Position numbers and translations under genes: made by a program. DNA of 64,000 nt from Brachionus plicatilis (lineage: Eukaryota > Rotifera > Eurotatoria > Ploima > Brachionidae): positions 819,389 to 883,388 of the forward strand of contig QEOQ01000256.1 in NCBI GenBank assembly GCA_010279815.1, in the 5' to 3' direction. The notes beneath the pieces were generated by a model. The model was not told where the DNA came from and did not search any database. It worked only from the letters and a program-made list of their open reading frames with translations. Below are positions 34,201 to 46,676 of this stretch, in pieces (within the stretch, counting starts at the first letter, position 1; each line of letters begins with the position of its first letter).

Positions 34201-35359
34201 AAATAAAATAAATTTTTTTAAAAAATACAAATAAATTTAAAAAAATTAAACGATAATTTTATTTACAAGGTTAAAGTAAGAAAACTTTTGTTAAAACTAA
34301 TGTTTAAACATTAATTTAAAAAGTTTCGATGCAAGTTTACTTACGGCAAATTAAAAAAATGGTATCGTATCATTAGTAAGTCTTAATGAGATCATGGTTG
34401 TTGAATAAAGCATTAGAGTTTAGAAATGAGCAGTATTGCTCAAAAATTACGAACTCAAAGACTTGAAAATGTGTGATGAGATTTATTAAGCCATTTGAGG
34501 ATCAATTGAAACGTGACAAAAATACCAATAGTTTTTTGATTCGTCTTTTTTAATACATTAGAACAAAATTATTTCAAGTATTTAATATTTGTTTTTTTTA
34601 ATTTATTTGAATGATGAGATTTAGAAATATATTTTCTTCTGTTTAAATAATCAAGTCCTTTTTTAGGATCAGGAAGGAACAATTATGAAAAAAATGAAAT
34701 AAAAACGTGTTTTGCAGAATTTCTTAATAAAAACTTAAATGAATTTTTTTTCGAATGATTTAACATTCTGCTTTACATTTATGTCGTGCAGAAATAAGTA
34801 AAATAAATTTTTTAGCTAAAATACAATTAATATTCATATTTAAGCTAAACAATAAATTTAATGGATTAAATAATATGAAGTAGAAATTATGTTCTTGATA
34901 ACCCGAAAAACCACAAATGTATTAGTTATAGTTTTATAATTAAAATTTTTTGTTTTTATCAAGAAAAAAAGTTTTTTTCTTTAAATTATAGAAAAACTTA
35001 ATAAACAATGATTATTTATTTAAAGATAATTTTCATTTAAATCGATGCATAAAAAAATTAGTTTTATTTAATTTAGTCTTTTCCCCTTTTTTAATTATTT
35101 TTTGCTTTCTTTTAAATTTTTAAGAATATCTTTACAATTTTTTACTGAATTTTGTGTAAAAATAGCAAATTTTCGTCAAAATTTAAAAATAATTAAAAAT
35201 AAAATTTAAATAATCCAGATGCTGGTAAATAAATAATATATAATAAGGTAATTGAATAAAGATGATTATCAGTTATCCTTAAAAACAGCAAAAGGTTTAG
35301 TTGAGCTATAGTTACCTTAAAAAACTTTTATCAACAAAAAAAAATCATTCATTTATTTT
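31294..35359. other. Gene desert
   Basis: About 4 kb of A/T-rich sequence with no gene or repeat that I can support. The frame 31653-31835 is a Lys-rich low-complexity run. Confidence 0.6.
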
Positions 35360-35740
35360 AAAATCCCTTTAAAGCTTTTTGTTCAACCAATTCTCTTGGC
35401 AACTTTACACTCATTCGTATTTTTTAAAGAAGTTCAATATCGTAAAGCCATTTCTGACAAGCTGTTTTTCAAAAACATAACTGTAACTAATTGTTCTATA
35501 ATTCTTAGATATTTGAACCAAGGATAATGCCATGCAACCTAATAAATTTATTTTTACGGTTTAAAAATTCTATTAAATCTCCTCTTATCTTCTTTCTTCT
35601 TTGAAGCGTAGTAGTCTTTAACTTTCTAAGGCGTTCTTCATAGCTCAAGTTTTTCAATTCTCCAATTAGTCTTCGATTCTTTCTTAGTCAGTTTCCTGCA
35701 GAAAACGTTGGTTGGCTTTGCTTTTTCCTTCTGAGGACAT
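35360..35740 (-). pseudogene. LINE (family A-like) ORF fragment
   Basis: The frame reads LIGELKNLSYEERLRKLKTT, then TLQRRKKIRGDLIEFLNRKN. It aligns with the C-terminal segment LRNLDYQRRLEKIGLTKLEK, RRERGDLIQFFK of the LINE at 24631-25362. Frameshifts break it upstream, and there is no tail or RT motif. Confidence 0.6.
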
Positions 35741-36240
35741 TTTTCAAAAAAAATGATGCTTGCTTCTAGTCCAGCTACCAGTATTGCGATTTGTTGTTTT
35801 TTTGTTGTTTTTTCATGTTTCACGTCATGGAAAGAGTTCCCACGAACTTGAATAGCTTTCTGATAATTTCTCAATTTAGTAATTTAGTCTAGAATACAAT
35901 CAAGACAATTTTGGGAGAACTTTGGATAATTCTTTTTGAGCATTATTAAAAGTATTGAGATAGTGAAGATTATCAGTTAAATTGTGTTTGCTATTTAGTT
36001 TGCCATTTTTTATTAAAGAAATAAATATTATAATTATTATTATTAAATCATTATTATAGTTAGTAGAGTATATTGAAAAAAATTAAATATCTAAGTTTAA
36101 GAGAAAATTAATTAGGATTTTATAAGTTATCGTTGACGTATATGTTGAATCCCTAATCCAACGATATATTTTTTCTCATTTATTAATAAGTTTATAAAAT
36201 AATGCTTCGAATATCAATGTATCTTAAAACTGATGAACAT

Positions 36241-36631
36241 TTATGAGAGCAATTCTCTTGTACCAATCAAGACATTACAACTGGGACAATAGTGTTTCAC
36301 GTCCTTGCATGAATCAACACAAAATGGTATCAAGCAGCATCCTAAAGCACATCCGACAAAACAAATTCCGCCAGCAATTAGCCATGTGCCTAATCCAGTT
36401 TCATGAGAAATATTTGTGAGCACTTGTGCTCGACACGAAGGGCTTAAATTAAATTAAAAAAAAAAATACTAAAGCAAAAGGTAAATACCAAGTTATGTAG
36501 CTAGGATCTTTTCCTAAAAAATTTCTTTGGTTTATGACCGGTTGTATGACTACATTAGAAGGATATTGCATTGGTTGAGAGGGATATGGCGGTGGCTGTA
36601 CTGGATAAGATGGTATTTGATTTTTCTCCAT
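36241..36631 (-). CDS. LITAF-like membrane-associated zinc protein 1
   Basis: Exons 36631-36489 and 36442-36241 (44-bp intron) give 114 aa. Splicing completes a Cys codon and yields the first CPSC (residues 48-51). A hydrophobic Gly/Cys-rich segment follows at about 65-90 (TWLIAGGICFVGCALGCC), then HYCPSCNVLIG with the second CPSC (100-103). This CxxC, hydrophobic hairpin, HxCxxC layout defines the LITAF domain. It binds one zinc ion and anchors the protein to the cytosolic face of late endosomes or lysosomes. The Pro-rich N-terminus contains PPPY, a PPxY motif of the kind that recruits Nedd4-type ubiquitin ligases in this family. The gene at 45576-45977 is its close paralogue. Confidence 0.9.
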
Positions 36632-38099
36632 GTCTTGTTCTTTTTTTTTAACTTAAAATTATGAAAAATCAATAATTCACTTTTTATACTCGAAAAATGA
36701 AATTAGAATTTCCAAATTCTATTAAATTCCTATGATTTAAAAGAGCTTTTGATTTTAAATTATAATTTTTTTTAATGACGAAAAAAATGATAGTATACTT
36801 TTGACTTTATTATTTTGACAAATACATGTTATCTTGAGAATACTTATAGAAAAAGTTTAAGGATTTTGACGAAAAGATAAATCTTTCTATGTTAAAGAAA
36901 AAAACTGTTTGAATGCTAAAAATAAAATAATGGCGGGCTAGGGCTGAAACTTTTAACCTAAATATTTCAAAATACTTAGGACTTGTCTCAACAAATTTTT
37001 TAGCATTTTTCTCAATCAAAATTAAAATTTTATAACTGTAAAATAATAAATAATAAAACACTTATTCAAATAAATTATAAATTATGAACTCAATAGATCT
37101 CAAATTAATAGAAAAAGAAAAAGTCCTTCTATATAAAATTTTTGTTTATGCATATTTAATATTCAGGCCTTTAAATTAGAATTTTTAATTTTAATTGCAT
37201 CAGAAATTCAGATTTCAATAGAATAATAGAAAATCATTCCACAATAAATTATAATAAAAAATTTAAGATAGTGAGAAGAATAACTTCCAAAAATAATTTA
37301 ATAAAATGTGTTTAAATTTTTAAAAATTCGTTCAACTTTTAACACAGCGGGAGATGCAGACAAAAAGTTTAGGAAAGAATGACTCGAGCGCATTTTCATA
37401 TCACCAGAATATTCTGGACTATTCAATGTTCAAAAGATTGATCGTAATCTAGTACTAAACAAATTTAATATAGTGCTTCTATAATTTGATTAATTAAATT
37501 ACATAATTAAATATGATGATTAAAAATTAAATGTTTTTCGCTTGAATTTGCGCTTCAGAATTCTGATTGTGGATACATAGTCCTGTTGTTTCGAAGAATT
37601 TAGTTGTAGGCTAGTTGTTATGATTTCTAAGATGGCAATGAAATTTTTTGGAAAGGTCCTTGTAAGAGTTATTCCATCAGTATATTTAGTTTTCATAAAC
37701 TAGTGAGGGGGATTTTTTTTATCTTCGAGTATTATTATGGCTTAATCTATACGCTTATTAAAATTAATAAACCATTTTATCTTGTTTATTTGATTAAATC
37801 ATTCATATAGACTCAAGATCTATTAGAGTAATTGTAAATTGGTAAATGATTACCTGGGTGATCAATATCCAATAACTGACATGTTGCCTCTAGGGTCGGT
37901 TACCAATACAATTATATTTCCTAATTTTGTAAATGATTTTAAACATATAAAAATACGAATCAGTGGTCTTTATATCGTACTAAAAAAATCATGTTATGTA
38001 AGGAATTATATTCTTTTATATAGAATTTTTTATTTTGTTCATTAATTTAAATTTATAAAAAAAGATATAAGTGGTGTAAACAGAGACTTAATTGGACAG
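36632..38099. other. Intergenic region without supported genes
   Basis: Upstream of LITAF-like gene 1. The frames at 36810-37061 and 37839-38045 have no domain. Bases 37540-37930 are slightly richer in G/C and may be an old repeat, but I do not recognise it. Confidence 0.5.
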
Positions 38100-38500
38100 T
38101 TAATAATTGGTTCAGAGTTATTTTAAGTATCTTTTTTGTCTATCTTTTATGTTAAGAAGCGGTTTTCTGACCGCTGTATAAGACTCTAAATCTTTTTTTT
38201 GGAGAAATCTCATTCTAACCCCTAACCCCTTAAGTCTTAGAATTAAAATCAGTGGCGAGTTTTTGATAGCTAGATGTAGGGTCTTTTCTAATCTCTCTAA
38301 AAATGTTATTTTCATCCCTAAAAATTCCGAGGTCTATCAGAACGGCTTCGATCAGAGACAGAACCAGTATCTTCATATCGTTTCTTAGTTGAAAAGACAC
38401 ATTTTGGAGATACACCTAATAACTTGGCTATTTCGTTTTGCTTTTTATCTCGATTTTTTAGCAAACTAACGATCTGCCATTTTTGTGGGCTAGACAAATT
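38100..38500 (-). pseudogene. Tc1-like transposase fossil
   Basis: The N-terminal helix-turn-helix survives: WQIVSLLKNRDKKQNEIAKL, then LGVSPKCV and SDRSRSDRPRNF. The last is the RSGRPR linker of Tc1-type transposases with Gly changed to Asp. Downstream pieces RKDPTSSYQKLA and RKPLLNIKDRQKR fit the second DNA-binding part, but in shifted frames with stops. The DDE catalytic core is not recognisable. Confidence 0.6.
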
Positions 38501-38557
38501 TTTTTACCAATTTTTTGCCAAATTAAAGATTTTTTGATAGTGTTACTTAGAGACAAA

Positions 38558-38721
38558 TTTATTTATTTATTTATTTGTAAATCTGTATCGAGCGCTAGCT
38601 CCTTCAGAGAAAAATAAAAAATAAAAATAAAAATAAATAAAAAAAAAATGATTAAAATAAAAGTTACTGAATAAAATAAGAATTAAAAAATATAGTTAAA
38701 TAATTGAAATTTGAAAAGGAA

Positions 38722-38756
<35 letters not shown>

Positions 38757-40310
38757 TTGAAAGGCAGAAAATAGATACCAAAGTTACAAAAGTTATATCG
38801 GTTTAGTTTTCAGAGAAAAAAGAGTCTATGACAAGGTAGCAATTACACAATGGAGTTGGATAGTTATCAAATTTAGATTCGAAACCTCGTCTATACTCAT
38901 TTACCAGTCTAAGAAGTAATGGAACAGAATTAGTAAGTCTAGCCCTAACATATCTTTCGCTCAATTCAAAAAGCCGGTTCGAAATTGTATGAAATTTTAA
39001 TTTGTTTTAGGGCCTCATGGTATAAAATGCTTGAGGGGGTGTCAAACCTTAGTTTAAGAATGGATCGAACTGCTGAGTTTTGAATAGTTTGAAGTTTTTT
39101 AATGTTAGTATCAGATAAAGAGTTTAAACAGGGAAAATTATAGTCTAAAATGGAACCAATAAGCGATTTATTATTAAATTTCCAAGTGTTCTGTGATGTA
39201 GACGCCAGTTTTTATTAGATAAAATTTTAATTAAATTTAGCCTAGAGTTGCAACGCTCTTTTAATTCATCAATCAATGGACTAAAGGTTAGCCGTGAGTC
39301 AAATCTGATGCCTAAGAATTTGATTTCGTCCTGTCGTTTTAAATTGTCCCCATATATTTTCAAATCAAGATTGAGCTCTTCCCTTGTTGATTTTGTGAAT
39401 ATCATTTAACAAGATTTTTCAATTGAAATCTTCATTTTCCATTTTGTTAACCATGGTTCTAATTCTTTAAGGTAAGTATTGATCCTAATTTCAATGTTTC
39501 TTTTAGATTTATAGATAAAAAAGGTAACTAAGTCATCAGCGAAAAGAAGAGAGTATTCATTATTTGTTTTGTCTTTTCTTGGTATATCGTTAATAAAAAT
39601 ACTAAATAGGAGGAGGCTAATTACTGAGCCTTGAGGTACTCCGGCTTTGATTGGGAAATCATTGCTTTTTTGTCCATTCACATTTACACAAAATGATCTT
39701 GAGTTTAGAAAAGATCTGGTCCAAGAAATTAAGTACTTTGGCAATTGCATTTTGATCATTTTGTACACAAGCCCCTCATGCCAGACTCTGTTAAATGCTT
39801 TTGATATATCAAAAAAAAGACAACACATTTTTTTTTTCCTGTTAAACGATTCAGTTATTTTTTGAATAAGAAAAAAGAGATTGTCCGCTGTGCGTCTATG
39901 TTTTCGGAATCCTGATTGCTCTTGAATGAGTAAAAAATTTCTCTCAATGTAATTGTAAAGCCTTGTATAAATAATGCGTTCAAGTAATTTGCCAAGACAA
40001 CTGGTCAAACTAATAGGGCGATAGTTCGACGGATCCTGTGTCGGTTGAGCTTTTTTTGGTATCATTGTAACTTGTGCTTTTTTCCAGATATTTGGTATTT
40101 GGCTAGTTGTTAAACTTTGATTGAAGAGGTTTAAAATGTCATAAAGAGTTGACTCAGGCAGATTTTTGAGCATTAAATTGTGAATAAAGTCAGGACCAGA
40201 TGCTGAATTTTCTTTAATTTTAATTTTAATTTGAAGTATTATTTCAGTTATGGTAATGGATTCGAAAAGATTTTTCTCGAGACCAATTGAGGAGTTGGAG
40301 AGTTTTTAAA
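38558..40310 (-). mobile_element. LINE family B copy, nearly complete reverse transcriptase
   Basis: Minus-strand order: ITEIILQIKIKIKENSASGP, IPNIWKKAQVTMIPK, NYRPISLTSCLGKLLERII, SGFRKHRRTADNLF, FDISKAFNRVWHEGL, AGVPQGSVIS, FADDLVTFF. These are the ordered non-LTR reverse-transcriptase motifs. The frame is open from about 40285 except for one in-frame TAA (39408-39406), then a frameshift near 39150, after which the C-terminal domain continues to about 38900. The 3' end has a homopolymer run (38727-38752) and finishes GAAGGAGC..GCTCGATACAG plus TAAA repeats near 38558. The endonuclease region is missing, so it is 5'-truncated. It is inactive but young compared with the copy at 23940-25910. 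Confidence 0.85.
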
Positions 40311-40999
40311 TTAAGCAATTTTAGAGCAAAATTTACTCAAAATTAGAAGATATTTAAGAATTAATCATAAAAATGTGAAAAGGTAGTAATGGTTGTTAAA
40401 ACTCTTTGATTACCATTTCTAAACTTTTGCACCGACTTTTATTTTTTAATTTTTAGAGGAAGTTTTTTGATAATAAATTTATAAAAGATAATTATATTTT
40501 TATGCCGAGCGTGATATATCAGATGGAAGGAAAAAAAACTCTACAAATTAGTGCTTTTATTCTTTTTCTGATGCTCTCTAATATTTGTAAAATTCAAAAC
40601 ATAAAAAAAATTAGATAAATAAAAAAATTAATTTCTTAACTTTTGCAATGTACTGTATATTTCTTGCATTTATCATGTGTGAGAGTTTTTTGAATATACC
40701 CAATTACTATTGTTATGGTAAAGAAAATTTCGGCATAAATTAGATTTATGCTAAGGATTATTATCTTGATTTAACTTAAAAGCTAAGTCAAATTTACCTG
40801 TTCCAAAAGGGAATAAATACTCAGCTTACAAATCTCTATACATTATAGAATCCATTTTTGATATAAAAGGCTTTATTCAAATTATTAGAGAACTTAATAT
40901 TTACGTATTATTCTGGTCGATAGGTCACAAACTAAAAAAAAAATTAGATATTTTTAATTTTAAATAAATAGAAAAGCTGTGTTACAAATTTTATTGTTT
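40311..40999. other. AT-rich spacer
   Basis: I see no gene or repeat here. Confidence 0.5.
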
Positions 41000-41340
41000 T
41001 TTACAATTTTTTTTTTTTTTTACCATATTTTACCTAAATTTACCTGTAAAATTTTGGGTTTTCTTAATTTTTACGTTAAAAATGGTTAAAAAAATTAATT
41101 CAAAAAGTAAAAAAACTCCGAAAACAAAATCGTATTTTTTAATAAAATTTTATGAAAAACAGCAAAATTTGAGATTTTTTTTGCATTTTTGAATTTTACA
41201 TAATTTAATGTAAAAATGGGTAATTTTACTTTTATTTACGTAAAATTTAGTTAATTTACCATTTTTTGCAATTCTTGTTTTACCTAAAAAATAATAAAAT
41301 TTCAATTTTTTACGTAAATTTACTTTGGATCCTTATATCA
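41000..41340. repeat. Diverged TTTACGTAA-rich repeat
   Basis: It contains TTTACCTAAATTTACC, TTTACGTAAAATT, AATTTACCATTTTTTGCAA and TTTTTTACGTAAATTTAC. These resemble the subterminal arrays of the transposon at 1649-3349 (for example AAATTACCATTTTTTACA near 3233). The ends are not defined. Confidence 0.4.
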
Positions 41341-42082
41341 GATCACTTTTGTATATACACGAATGTTTATTTTATAATAAATAATAATTATTCAGAAGTT
41401 TAAATTCTAGCCTTTCTAAAGTGGTTGGGAATAACGCAGTCTAGTGAATGGAGAATGAAAAAGGAGACTGTGAATTTGTTTATTTAGAGATGTACAATAG
41501 CGCTAACTTATTATTTTGAATATAACTATTAAGGTTTTTTATTTGTGGAGGAAAAGTGTAGATTTCCGCGAAAACAATTAACGGTTTATTTCTTTGACAC
41601 ACTTTTCTAAAGGTTCGACAAAACGAATCACTCTTTGTTGAGGTGAAAACACCGAATGGATTTGAGAGTTTGGTCCATATTTATCGTTTATTGTCTTTAA
41701 CTTCATGCCAAGTTAAATTGTTTGCGTAAATTACATTTAAACAGTAATTACATATCAGAGGAATACATAAGTTTAGATTTTAGTTTGGAACAATTTTACT
41801 TAATTCTCAAACGACATTTTAAAAGTTTTAATTTATTTTTATTTTCAATTAGCATTAAGAGTATCATGCCACTTTTATCTTTTTTTTTGGAACTCAATTT
41901 TTGCGCCATTAATTTAAATTTCTTAAAAATTAAAAATACTGTAATTCGTACATTTTTTAATCAACTACCTTAACTTTTAAAATTATCAAAGTTCAGAGTA
42001 AGGCGCCTTTTAAACATGGCTACTTAAATTTTTTCACATTCAAAATTTAAAATTCTCCCAAACTTGTATACAAATCTTATAA
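41341..42082. other. Unassigned region left of LINE C
   Basis: One frame (41722-41973) is open for 83 residues but has no recognisable domain. No gene is called. Confidence 0.45.
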
Positions 42083-42154
42083 CATGGCGAAGATTTTTGC
42101 TCAAATACAACCATTTAATAAATTGAAAGCATTTTTTATATAAAGTCGTGAACC
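42083..42154. repeat. Direct repeat copy 1
   Basis: CATGGCGAAGATTTTTGCT followed by AATACAACCATT and AGTCGTGAACCAT. It matches 44211-44282 at roughly 80-85 percent in the same orientation. The two copies lie either side of the LINE at 42343-43570. Confidence 0.6.
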
Positions 42155-42342
42155 ATTCTTTATTTGTGATCAAGTTGAAATTATCTCAAATTTTCGTTGA
42201 TAAATTATTTAATTTTATTCCCATCTTATTAAAAAATTTTAGCCAATTTTAATTTCGAATTTTTTTTAAATTGCTTAAATTTTTTTTTAATTTATCAGAT
42301 TAAATAATGAACTTTCTAAAGTGATTGAAAATTTAATATTAC

Positions 42343-43570
42343 AACTGGAAGGAAGTCACTAGTGGAGTCCCTCAGGGAAGTGTTCTAGGCCCACTGCTGT
42401 TCGTTATCTACATCAATGACATGCCTGATATAGTAAACCACGTGATCAAGCTTTTCGCGGACGATAGTAAGCTCATTGCAACAATCCGTAATGTTAACGA
42501 TCTGGCATTGCTGCAACGGGACCTTGATGCATTGACTGAGTGGTCAACAACTTGGAAGATGCTGTTCAACACCGAAAAATGTAAATTAATGGAATGCAGC
42601 AGATCCGGCAAAACCAAGTACTCGGACATAGACCTCTGCATGGGTGTGACCAGATCAGTAATTAATCAAACAAGCACTGAAAAAGATCTGGGAGTAACCT
42701 TCACGAGCAATCTCAAGTTCTCCAGCCATATCAAAGCCCAATCAAATAAAGCTATCTCTATCCTTGGACAGCTGAGAAGAACGTTCAAATTCTGGACTAA
42801 CACCACCTTCATAACGCTATACTGCGCATATGTCAGGCCCCATTTAGAGTATGCAGCAGTGGTCTGGTCCCCCTACAATGCCAAGGACAGCAACATTCTT
42901 GAGAAAGTTCAAAGACGAGCAACCAAACTCATTCCAAGAATCCGTAACTTAAGCTACAGCGATCGCCTTTCCATCTTGGGTTTGCCCACTCTGAGCGAAC
43001 GCAGGACAAGAGGAGACATGATCCAAATGTTCAAGATAAAAAGCGGCTTGAACAACATAGATTGGGTCAGACCTCCCCCGTATTGCAGCTCACTTTCCCA
43101 ACCTGGACCAGCACAAGGTATTAGAGGGCACAAGAGGCGCCTGTCCGTCCAAGCACCTACCAACTGCGCCCAGCGAGAAAATTTTTTCACAAATCGTGTG
43201 ATTAGAGTGTGGAACAGCCTCCCTAAGAAAGTAATCGATGCCTCGACTGTAAACCAGTTCAAGAATAGACTCGATGCATGGAAATATTCCGGTGGACTTG
43301 AGGAAATTTAAGGAGGTTATAAAGTTAAGGGTAGTTACTTTTTTGGATGATTGTGTGATGGATTGTTTTGTTCTCGATCTCGTTGTGTTTTTTTTTTTAG
43401 TTTTTTCCCTTTCTTTTTATATATCTGTCTATTTTTAAATCGAAAACTATTAATAACTTTGTTTATGTAACTATATTTCAATGCATCTAGCTACCATAGA
43501 TGTCTTCCTAGTAAGACGTCTCCGCAAGCATGCTTGCCGTAGCTTATTTTTTATTATTATTATTATTATA
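42343..43570 (+). mobile_element. LINE family C (CR1-like), 5'-truncated, recent
   Basis: It starts inside the reverse transcriptase (VTSGVPQGSVLGPLLFVIY, then the catalytic FADDSK). One uninterrupted frame runs to the stop at 43309-43311, including EKDLGVTF, RPHLEYAAVVWSPY, VQRRATKL, RGDMIQMFK and NRVIRVWNSLP. A roughly 240-base 3' UTR ends in (ATT)n at 43551-43570. GC content is near 45-50 percent, far above the flanks, and no stop has accumulated. Both suggest a young insertion. 5' truncation is usual for LINEs. Confidence 0.9.
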
Positions 43571-45575
43571 TTGATTATGTGCTAATATTTTTAAATGTTC
43601 GAATATTTCTTCAATTTTCTTGTTTGCTATTTCTTTCTTTAGTTAAGCTTACCAAACTAATGACTTTTTTAATAGATGAACTTTCAAGGTTGTTCCAATA
43701 TAAACCTATGATTATTTAATTTTTTTTCTTTTTCCTTTTTTTTATAAACAAATTAAAATAAATTAATTAAATTAAAATGCGAATAAACTTTGAGGTTGCG
43801 AGAGAATGGAGTAATTAAGCTATAAATTAATAATTCATAGAATATGGACAATTATTTGAAAGAAGAGCTTTTAAGGTACCATTTGCAGAAGGCAAGTTTT
43901 TTGCATATCTCCTGAATAATATTTAGAAAATGTTTTGCAAGCAATCGTTTATTTGAGAGGTAGAAAGAAATTATTGAGTTTGTTCTAAGAGCGTTTCTTT
44001 TAGTTTTAGTTTACTCAATAGCTGTAAAATCAATTTAATTTATATTACCCTTACATTACCTTATTGTGCGCTTTTTAATAAAAATTTTTCAAAAAATTAA
44101 TCAAATTAAATTCACACTTTTTTCAATTAATTTACTACTATTAAGCAATAGATTAATTTTGAATAATTCGACTAAAAAACACAGAAACCCCTACCGACCT
44201 CGTATAAATCATGGCGAAGATTTTTGCTCCAATACAACCATTAAAAAACTGAAAAGTATTATTTATATATAGTTGTGAACAATGATAAAGATAAAGTGCA
44301 CAAATAAATTAGAAAATTTAAACTAATAAAACGGAAAACAATCAGAAAATTTTAAAAATGACTATTTGTTTATTAAAATTATTGATAAAATTATAGAAAA
44401 TGATAAATCTAAATTACAAATACTTTGGAATATCTAGTTTTAAAGTTCAAAAAGGATCTTACTTAACTAATTTTTCAATAAATTTTCTTTAAAAAAGAAA
44501 AGAAAATAATTTCCAAAAATTTTAATTAATATTTTTCTTTTTTCTTTCTTATTATTTCCATGTTTTTAATTAAGAACAAAAAATTAAAGAAAATATTTTT
44601 GTAAATGACATTGAATTTTTACCGTTTTTATGAAGTCATGATCAGTGCCACATGAATTTTTGACCACATAGATTGGTAGAAATTAAAATTAAAAGCCATT
44701 CATTTGAGTGTTAAAAGAAATTTTTACACCTTGAAATGACTTCTGACTAAATTCTAACTGTTCTTTTGACCAAAAATCTTCAGATTAATATTGTAAAATT
44801 AAAAAAACAAGATTCTAGTTGGAATGTTTTTTTTTTGTTGGAATAATCTAGGAATACGGTATTCCCTTGTTTGATGTTGCAGCCTCGTTATTCAAAATAC
44901 CACTCTAGTGCAGGCAATAAACACTATCTCGTCCATGTTAAAAATTCTTAACTTTGACCGGAAATATGCCGAAAGTAAAATAACCTATATCGTTGAAAAA
45001 GGGTAATTTTGAAAACAGACAAAGTTCATCAAAATTAATTTTTTTTTAAATCTTGAGGATTTCTGAGATCTGCAAGTTGGTTTTAACTTTTAACAAATTT
45101 GATTATTTTGAAGGGTATTAAGATAATTATTAGTGAAAGTATTGGACCAAAAGTTAATTGAAATAGACAGTACATTTTGTACAGGAAAGATTTAAATTTT
45201 GGAGTGACTTGACAATTCGCCAGGAAAAAAAGTTTTAGTGAAGAAAAAATTCAAAAATCTAACAAAAAACGGTTTTGACCGCCCGGTTCTTCTAGTGTTA
45301 ATGAAATAAATAATTCAATTTTTCAAAATTATTTCAAAAACTAAAAAGAGAGGTTTTATATTGGTTATCTAAGAGGCTCAATAACTAAGTAAAAGTGATA
45401 AAAAAAGGTAATTATCTAGCTTTGTTCCATATTGACCAAGCTTTCAATTGATACATAGAATGTATCAATAATGATTTAAATAAAAAATATTATTCAGCGT
45501 ACCAATGTCCTTTATTAATGAATTCATAAAATGAATTTTTAATAAATTCACGAGTCCAATAACAATCCTTTGCTT
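43571..45575. other. Region between LINE C and LITAF-like gene 2
   Basis: It contains direct repeat copy 2 (44211-44282) and an isolated piggyBac-like terminus at about 45270-45302 (GACCGCCCGGTTCTTCTAG, TGTTAA). No gene is supported. Confidence 0.5.
44211..44282. repeat. Direct repeat copy 2
   Basis: ATGGCGAAGATTTTTGCTCC, AATACAACCATT and AGTTGTGAAC match 42083-42154 in order and orientation. Confidence 0.6.
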
Positions 45576-45977
45576 CTAATCAATATTAATTAATTTCTTG
45601 CTGCCGATTAGAGCATTACAGCTTGGACAATAATGCTTCACATCCTTGCAATCATCAACAAAAAATGGTATTAAACAGCATCCAAAAATTAATCCGACAA
45701 CACAAATCGCGCCAGCAATTAGCCAAGTTCCTAATCCAGATTCATGAGAAATACTTGAAACGACTTGTGCTCCACATGAAGGACTAGAAAAAAAAACGCG
45801 TAAACAAAATATTATAAATTTTAGCAAATAAAATGAATACCAAGTTACATTGCTTGGTTTTTTCCCTAAATGGACTTGCGGAAGATTTGCTGGTTGCATT
45901 ATTGAATTAGGAGGGTATTGGGGTGGTTGGGAAGGATATGACGGGGTTTGTACTGGTTGTCTTTGATCAAACTCCAT
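45576..45977 (-). CDS. LITAF-like membrane-associated zinc protein 2
   Basis: Exons 45977-45841 and 45783-45576 (57-bp intron) give 114 aa, the same length as the paralogue at 36241. The intron can be read through in frame (a continuous 133-residue frame exists), but splicing restores the first CPSC (residues 46-49), so the spliced form is preferred. The hydrophobic hairpin is TWLIAGAICVVGLIFGCC, and the second zinc half is HYCPSCNALIG (CPSC at 98-101). The N-terminus has PPQY, a PPxY motif. Its expected role is as an endosomal or lysosomal membrane adaptor. Intron position and phase match the first paralogue, so the pair arose by gene duplication, now 9.2 kb apart with LINEs between. Confidence 0.9.
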   Translation of the reverse strand: MEFDQRQPVQTPSYPSQPPQYPPNSIMQPANLPQVHLGKKPSNVTWYSFYLLKFIIFCLRVFFSSPSCGAQVVSSISHESGLGTWLIAGAICVVGLIFGCCLIPFFVDDCKDVKHYCPSCNALIGSKKLINID

Positions 45978-46676
45978 GTATTATTTTGATTATTTGAAAA
46001 GTGCTGTCTAATTTCAAAAATTAAATTATTTTAAAATTTTAATCAAAGATTTGATGCTTTTAAATAACATACTAAAAGCATTAAATTAAAAATTATTAAT
46101 TTTTTCAAATAAATTTAAATATTTGAAAATTAAAATCTATTTATATTAAAAATATTTAAGACTTTTCTGACTAGAAATTAATAAAAATGGGTAATTAAAA
46201 GATAATTTTATAGCTTTTGAATTACCATTAAACAAAAAAATTTTGAATATATTCATACAGCAAATACTCAGTATTTTCCAAAAATTATTAATAACATGAA
46301 TTAATAAAAAATATAATAAAAAAAAAATTATATGCAAATGACATTCAAACATGATATTTAGTTGAAATTAAAATTAAAATTTACAAATTTTAAAATCATT
46401 CATATAATTTTTTGAAGAGCTAATTAAATATTTAAATCTACAATTTACTTTTGATATTAACTTTTGATATTTGATTTTGTTTCTTTTGTGTGAGATTAGG
46501 TATTATTTAGAGGAAGTAAAATATTATATTGAATAAAAAAAAATATAAAATTAATTTTTTATTGAATTTAAACGAGGCAAAGTTTTTCTTTATTTTTTTT
46601 TAATTAAAATTTTAAATATTTAGTATTAATAACATATTTAGCTGATCTTCTTTTAATGTTACTTTTCAAATTTGAC

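Noticed and set aside
45270..45302. Isolated piggyBac-like end (CCGGTTCTTCTAGTG then TTAA)
   Set aside because: I found no matching inverted end upstream, so an element cannot be bounded; noted only within the regional description.
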